Source: Puccinia triticina
Taxonomy: Eukaryota > Basidiomycota > Pucciniomycetes > Pucciniales > Pucciniaceae
DNA length: 64,000 bases
Reading direction: 5' to 3'
Assembly: GCF_026914185.1 (NCBI RefSeq)
Contig: NC_070573.1
Span: 4,085,501 to 4,149,500, forward strand
Position 1 is the stretch's first letter, and every line of letters begins with the position of its first letter. The notes below the pieces were generated by a model. That model did not search any database, was not told where the DNA came from, and saw only the letters and a program-made list of their open reading frames with translations. A program made the translations under genes and the position numbers. Positions 59,263 to 64,000 of the stretch are shown here, one piece after another.

Positions 59263-59539
59263 CAATGGTGGAATGGTATGGTATTGTTTTTGAGTCCAAT
59301 ACATGTGTATTGTATTGCCAATACATTCCAATACCATACAATACAAGTATATTGCTGGGAGGGGACATTGGATTGAGCACCAATTGCCCAGAAAAGGTAT
59401 TGGTTTTTTTAGGTACAATACACTGTATCATATCTTTTTTTCAATACAATACATGGTATGGAATTCTGATCTATCAAAAAAACAATACAATACATAGTAT
59501 TGGCCAATACCAGTCTTGTATTGTATTGTTTCACCATTG
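59263..59539. mobile_element. MITE with CAATGGTG ends and 7-bp duplication
   Basis: Ends CAATGGTGGAATGG and (reverse) CAATGGTGAAACAATAC, flanked by GTTTTTG on both sides (59256-59262, 59540-59546). The interior is ATACAATAC/GTATTGTAT, the same family as 28257-28628 and 34724-35035. Confidence 0.75.
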
Positions 59540-60525
59540 GTTTTTGGGTACCTGTTCAAGCCATATAAGGACCACAGTGGAGGTACTCTAAGAGCATCCA
59601 CATTGGGTGCTAAGTAAAAGAATTCACAAGACTAGGATTTCATTTCTTTGTGTCAGGGTCTGTGCTTCTAGTGAAAACATGTATTTTTGACTAGATTTAT
59701 GGGCTGGGTAATTTACCTATGAGCAAGCAATAGGCTGCTCTCTGATTAGAAAGAAAAAGAAGAATGAAACTGATGGAAGCAATGGTTCTGATAATTGCAC
59801 TGAGTCAATCTGAATACCATAGTTTGAACATCAGTTCCTACTCTCATCTCTCAGCTGCTGAGGCTTACACTTGTTTTGCCTTTGGCCTTTATGGTCCAGT
59901 TGGTTTGCTTTGGGCAAAACGGTGTAGGAGTGATACGACTTGATCTAAACAACAGAAGTTGTAACACTCATGAGTCTTCTAGTTTCTTTTGCCCAAGCTA
60001 GTCTTTGACACTCGCCGTTTTTGTCCGCTTCTCTTTGGGAGGGATTGGTTGAGTTGGTCTTTTCCTTATTGACTTTGTCTACGGGTTTGAGGATGATGTG
60101 TTAGCTTTTATTCATCTAGTCCGTTCAGAGGTTGAATCATCAGATAATCACCTTTGGTGTTCACTGATACTCTAGCGCTTAGTGGCTGGGGGCCGGGATT
60201 CTCCACAAGCCTGAATTTAGTGTTTGCTGAAGTTGGACCTGCATGCATCAAGAATGATATGTCAGTTTGACAACCTCCTGCAGAACAAGTTTTGGACTGT
60301 GAAAGATGGTTTGCTTTGCTTACCATTTTCTGCAGCTGATTGAGATCCCGGCCGCTCACTCAATTTATGAGTTTGAGGCTGTTCACCTAGGCCTGTAATC
60401 TCACACTAAGTTGTCCTGGATTAGGGCACTTAGCTTGACCCCACACCCGCATTGCGGAGCTCCGTTTGGCGCTAGTGGGGTATAGATTTAGACCCCCCTA
60501 ATCCTGGGACTACAGTTGCGCGCGG
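59540..60525. other. Intergenic DNA, no gene
   Basis: Includes a short inverted pair TCCTGGATTAGGG (60415-60427) and CCCTAATCCTGGGA (60497-60510) just left of the LTR-like element. The frame at 60359-60108 (-) has no recognisable domain. Confidence 0.5.
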
Positions 60526-62081
60526 TGTAGGGACTCTTGTGGGACACTAAATGTTTATTTGGTGAAAATATCCTCTGAGGGGGAAATAAATTGCTAATAG
60601 GTTGAAAGGCTATTACAACTTACGGGTGGTTTGAAAGACCTGCCCCTCTAATGGTACTATGCAAATAACTAAGAGTCTTGTAATCAATATTTATAAAGAT
60701 GTGGCTGATTCCAAGATAGATCTTACTTTTGTATAGTAATCTCTATCAGACCTAGATTCCTCAAATCACTATTCTTGCAGATCTGTTACAACTTCTGATG
60801 ATGGGGGATAATATAATCCAGTGGGATTAATTATGTAAAATACAATTGTTGTTGATGTTGGGTTGTTGATGAGAAGGTTGGTAATGATCTCTTCCTTAAA
60901 CAATCTCTTGATAAGGCACTTTAATCAATACTAGAGCTCCTGGTTGCTACTACACTACTACTACTTGTTATAATTGTTGTTGATGAAGTTGGTAATAATC
61001 TCTTCCTTAACAATCTCTTGATAAGGCACTTTAATTACTACTAGAGCTCCTGACTACTACTACTACTACTGACTCAAACTTAACACTACCACTACTACTA
61101 CCACTACCACTAAACTACCACTAAACTACCACTGTAACTAAACTAACCACTGTGACCAAACCTTCCTAGGCTGATGGGGAAAAGATCTGATGAAGGGGGG
61201 AAAGAGGCCTCCTTATATATTGAAGGGTGAGGGAATTTAGCTCCAGGGGAACTCCTTGTGAGGGCTATTTTCTTCAGGGGATATCAGTTGCACAGCAAGA
61301 TATGCATGTGTTGCACTACCTGCCAAACAATGAGGTAATGGATTCTGCAGGAGGGGATATCAGTTGCACAGCAATAATGCATGTGTTGCACTGCCTGCCA
61401 AACAATGATGTAATTGATTCTGCAGGAAACTCCTTGAACACCTTATCTTCCTGCATATACTGCACTGCATGATATCATGTGTTGCTAGGTGACCCAAACA
61501 ACCTTCTGTAACCTACCATATGCCTGCATGTCCAGCTGTTGCCATCTTCCATCCAGAATATTGGGGGTCAAAGCCTCTCCTCCCACCTTGCTCCTTCCTT
61601 CCTTCTTCCTCCTCACCTAATTAATACTTCCATCCATATCCCATCATACTGAATCCTAGAACCTTATAAAGTAATATACCACCCTTATAAAGATAATATA
61701 CCCTTATAAAAGTAGTATACCCTTATAACAATGCCTTACTTGATACACCACACCATCCTCCCTTCCATTCCTGGTTGAGACATGTGCTCCCAATACCTTC
61801 CACCTCTTCTATTGATACACCAGACCATCCTACCTAGTCATGGTCCTCCATTCCATCCCTGATCACGCCGTCCATCCTACATAATCCTAGTCTGCCGTTC
61901 CATCCGTGATTACGCTATCCATCATCCATCCGTCTGTAATGACTCCATCCCTCCCATGTACACATACACTGCTTGTATTATATATAACTTCCTCCTCTTA
62001 TAATGAATGATAGCTGTATCTATGCTGTCCCAATACCTCTGCAATGTGCTTTTGGCATTGTCACACCAATGGAGCACCACA
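60526..62081. mobile_element. Solo-LTR-like element, 1.56 kb (family shared with 12282-13538)
   Basis: Starts TGTAGGGACTC after GCGCGG, ends CAATGGAGCACCACA. It shares the 60595-60760 block with 12350-12520 and the CTACTACTAC runs and C/T-rich blocks near the end (61590-61620). An internal partial duplication repeats GGGATATCAGTTGCACAGCA (at about 61278 and 61357). No coding region. The right flank does not show a clear duplication, so it may be truncated or still have DNA attached. Confidence 0.55.
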
Positions 62082-62697
62082 TCCCCCCCCAACTTAATGC
62101 TGTCCACAGCATTCGTGACAAATGCCAAAAGAACCATAGTCAATTATTCACCAAAAGAATTGTCCAACAGTTGTGATTTCCGTTCTTCCCAATCCAATAT
62201 TTCGAGTCCCGTTTTTGCTGTGTCCAATAGTTATTTTCCTCCTATACCAAAGCGCCAGTTAAAATAAGGTCTTCTAAAATTACTGATTCATCTCCCCTCC
62301 CTACAACTAGTCCACTTTCAAGTCCCAAATGTCTAAATTCACCACTACATCTTAACTGTAATCCCTGTTGTTGTTCTGTGACATCCATCCATGATCCAGT
62401 ATAAGCCAAAAAAAATCCCAATCCTATCTTTCTTCCTCTCCACACCAATGACATTGTTCCAAGGAAAAAGCCAGTTTATTCGGCAAAAGGTTGTTGAAAA
62501 GCAGTATTTAATAAGATCCGGCCTATTTCATCCTTCCCTCCTGATACCTGCTCAATCTGATTCTACAAATTTTTCCAGTCCTGATGCCCGCAATTGATGA
62601 ACCCCGCTAATCCAAAATACTCTTATTTTGCCCTGTTGTTTTGCTTTAAAATTCCAAGTCCTATTCCACCCCATCCATTTCACCCGCTAGTATCTTC
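62082..62697. other. Intergenic DNA, no gene
   Basis: C-rich start (CCCCCCCAACTTAATG) followed by AT-rich DNA; no frame with gene-like composition. Confidence 0.45.
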
Positions 62698-63024
62698 AAG
62701 GAAGCAACTACTACGCTAATTACATTAGCGGCGCTAATTCTGTAGCGTAGTAGTTGGCCGCTAATGATTTTGGCCGTTAGTTTTAGCTGTAATACAAAGC
62801 CGCTAAATCACGCTAACGCTAAATTACAGCTAAATTACAGCTAATTAGCTACCCATTACAGCTAAATTAGCTGTAATTTGCAGCTAAAATTACACTTTTT
62901 TCTCAAATACCTGTTAGCTTTAAATGTAATAGATTTTAAGCTACAATCTAGCGTAGCGTAGCGGCCTCAAAAACCGCTAAGTTAGCGCTAATTACGCTAA
63001 ACGTAATTTAATAGTTGCATCCTT
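62698..63024. mobile_element. Mutator-type MITE 4 (9-bp flanking duplication)
   Basis: Ends AAGGAAGCAACTACTACG and (reverse) AAGGATGCAACTATTAAA, flanked by AGTATCTTC (62689-62697) and GGTATCTTC (63025-63033), 8 of 9 identical. The interior is full of CGCTAA, TTACAGCTAA and TTAGCG words, closest to the copy at 50911-51225. Confidence 0.8.
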
Positions 63025-63414
63025 GGTATCTTCCTGTTCCAAACGTCCGTCTGTCCATTTTCCTATCCGTTGAATATCCCAATGATTGTAACCTCTAATG
63101 ACTGACTAATCTTCATACTAAAAAAAATGTAACTTGTTGTTAAATTGGCCCACCCTATTCCCTCAGCTAAACAAAGGAAACTGTTTGCCTGCCAAATTCT
63201 TTCCAATATATTCTATATACTAAGTCTTGAAATATAAAAAATGCTTGAATTTGTATGCCCAAAACTGTCCATAATATTCTGTGGTCCTCCAATTTTGATC
63301 TGTAATTCCATATTGCACTTGTTGTTGAATTTCCTGTTCATAGCAGTTTGAATTTCATGCTGAGGGGCCAAATATACGTTTACACATAGCAATTTTATCT
63401 CTTGCTGAGGAGAC

Positions 63415-63541
63415 ATGAGCAGTTTTGTCTCTTGCTGAGGAGAGAGTAGGCAGTTTTACCTCTTACCAAGGAGGCCTAGGCAGTTTTACCTCTTGCCAAG
63501 GAGGCCTAAGCAGTTTTACCTCTTGCCAAGGAGGCCTAGGT
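63415..63541. repeat. 30-bp tandem repeat (CAGTTTTACCTCTTGCCAAGG)
   Basis: About four copies with a 30-bp period; the last two are nearly identical and each contains GCCAAGGAGGCCTAGG, the first two are diverged (CTTGCTGAGGAG). Confidence 0.8.
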
Positions 63542-64000
63542 AAATGATGAAATCCATGCTCCACTATTGCCTGTCCAAATTTGTGATGTCCTGATATCCT
63601 TGCGCGCCATTGCGCGTCGCTTCCTTGAGCTTGCCTCGCTGCAACGCTTCCCTTAGGTTAATTCCGACCGGACCCATTCTTGATTACATAATCTGAACTC
63701 GCTTCTCGAGGTGCAATATCATAGTCGAGTCCGATCGTACCGGACCTTGCCGCACTAACCTGCACTAACCCACCTGCTCAACCTATCAACTCCTCACCCC
63801 TTTCATCCGCTTCCTTCGCCGCAGGTAAGAACATCATCCTCTATCTCTTACTATTGATATGATTTTAGCATTGCTGATCTGTTTGATTGATGTGTTTGTG
63901 TTTTTAAATTCTGATCTTATAGATGCCAACCGCGACTTGTTTAACGCCGGGCCGATTCCAAGGGTTGCTTTGCTGCTCCTCAATCGTGACATTCTCTTCT
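63542..64000 (+). other. Possible 5' leader of a gene or element running off the window
   Basis: A pyrimidine-rich, non-repetitive stretch (CACCCCTTTCATCCGCTTCC at about 63795) is followed by a GCCGCAG/GTAAGAAC donor-like site at 63824 and a TTATAG acceptor-like site near 63922. After it the + strand is open to the window end. This could be the start of a spliced gene or a retroelement leader; the window ends too soon to tell. Confidence 0.35.

Overview
The window looks like nuclear DNA of a filamentous basidiomycete, most likely a rust fungus (Pucciniales, Puccinia-like). The reasons are many short GT-AG introns of about 60-90 nt, basidiomycete-type genes (a CAS1-type capsule acetyltransferase, PEX2, NOC4, a PKA-like kinase), large intergenic spans filled with nested transposons, and dispersed GGGTACCCG- and GCCCCGGGG-rich repeats. 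The assignment is by eye from gene content and repeat style; no database was searched.

Genes in order: a 3'-terminal fragment of an acidic protein (1-490, +); a Gly/Tyr-rich secreted peptide with a GC-AG last intron (2206-2686, +); an L-arabinokinase-N-domain-like glycosyltransferase (3924-5613, -), divergent from a CAS1-type polytopic O-acetyltransferase (6083-8909, +); a 1354-residue secreted protein of unknown family (20084-24383, +); NOC4 (24942-27373, +); a type II membrane SGNH/PC-esterase-like protein, here called A (38015-39839, -); its paralogue B (53420-55244, -), divergent over 75 bp from PEX2 (55320-56474, +); and a PKA-like AGC kinase (56842-58769, -), convergent with PEX2. Exon borders were chosen so that reading phases close exactly across every junction.

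Between the genes, 8.9-20.1 kb, 27.4-38.0 kb, 40.0-53.4 kb and 58.9-64.0 kb are mobile or repetitive DNA. Elements with visible ends and target duplications are: a complete but pseudogenised hAT transposon (44796-49321, 8-bp duplication) with a solo LTR inside one exon; two non-autonomous relatives with the same terminal repeats; a non-autonomous LTR element with a 5-bp duplication (41391-44309); four 280-330 bp elements with 9-bp flanking duplications and interiors built from CGCTAA/TTAGCG words; a Harbinger-like MITE with TAA duplication; two MITEs with 7-bp duplications; and several arrays whose repeat unit is itself a hairpin.

Functionally, three genes (CAS1-like, A and B) share the GDS...DxxH layout of SGNH/PC-esterase enzymes, and a fourth is a sugar-modifying glycosyltransferase. 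The window is therefore rich in putative surface-glycan modification, with no direct evidence that they form one pathway. PEX2, NOC4 and the kinase are housekeeping genes. No tRNA, rRNA or CRISPR was recognised.
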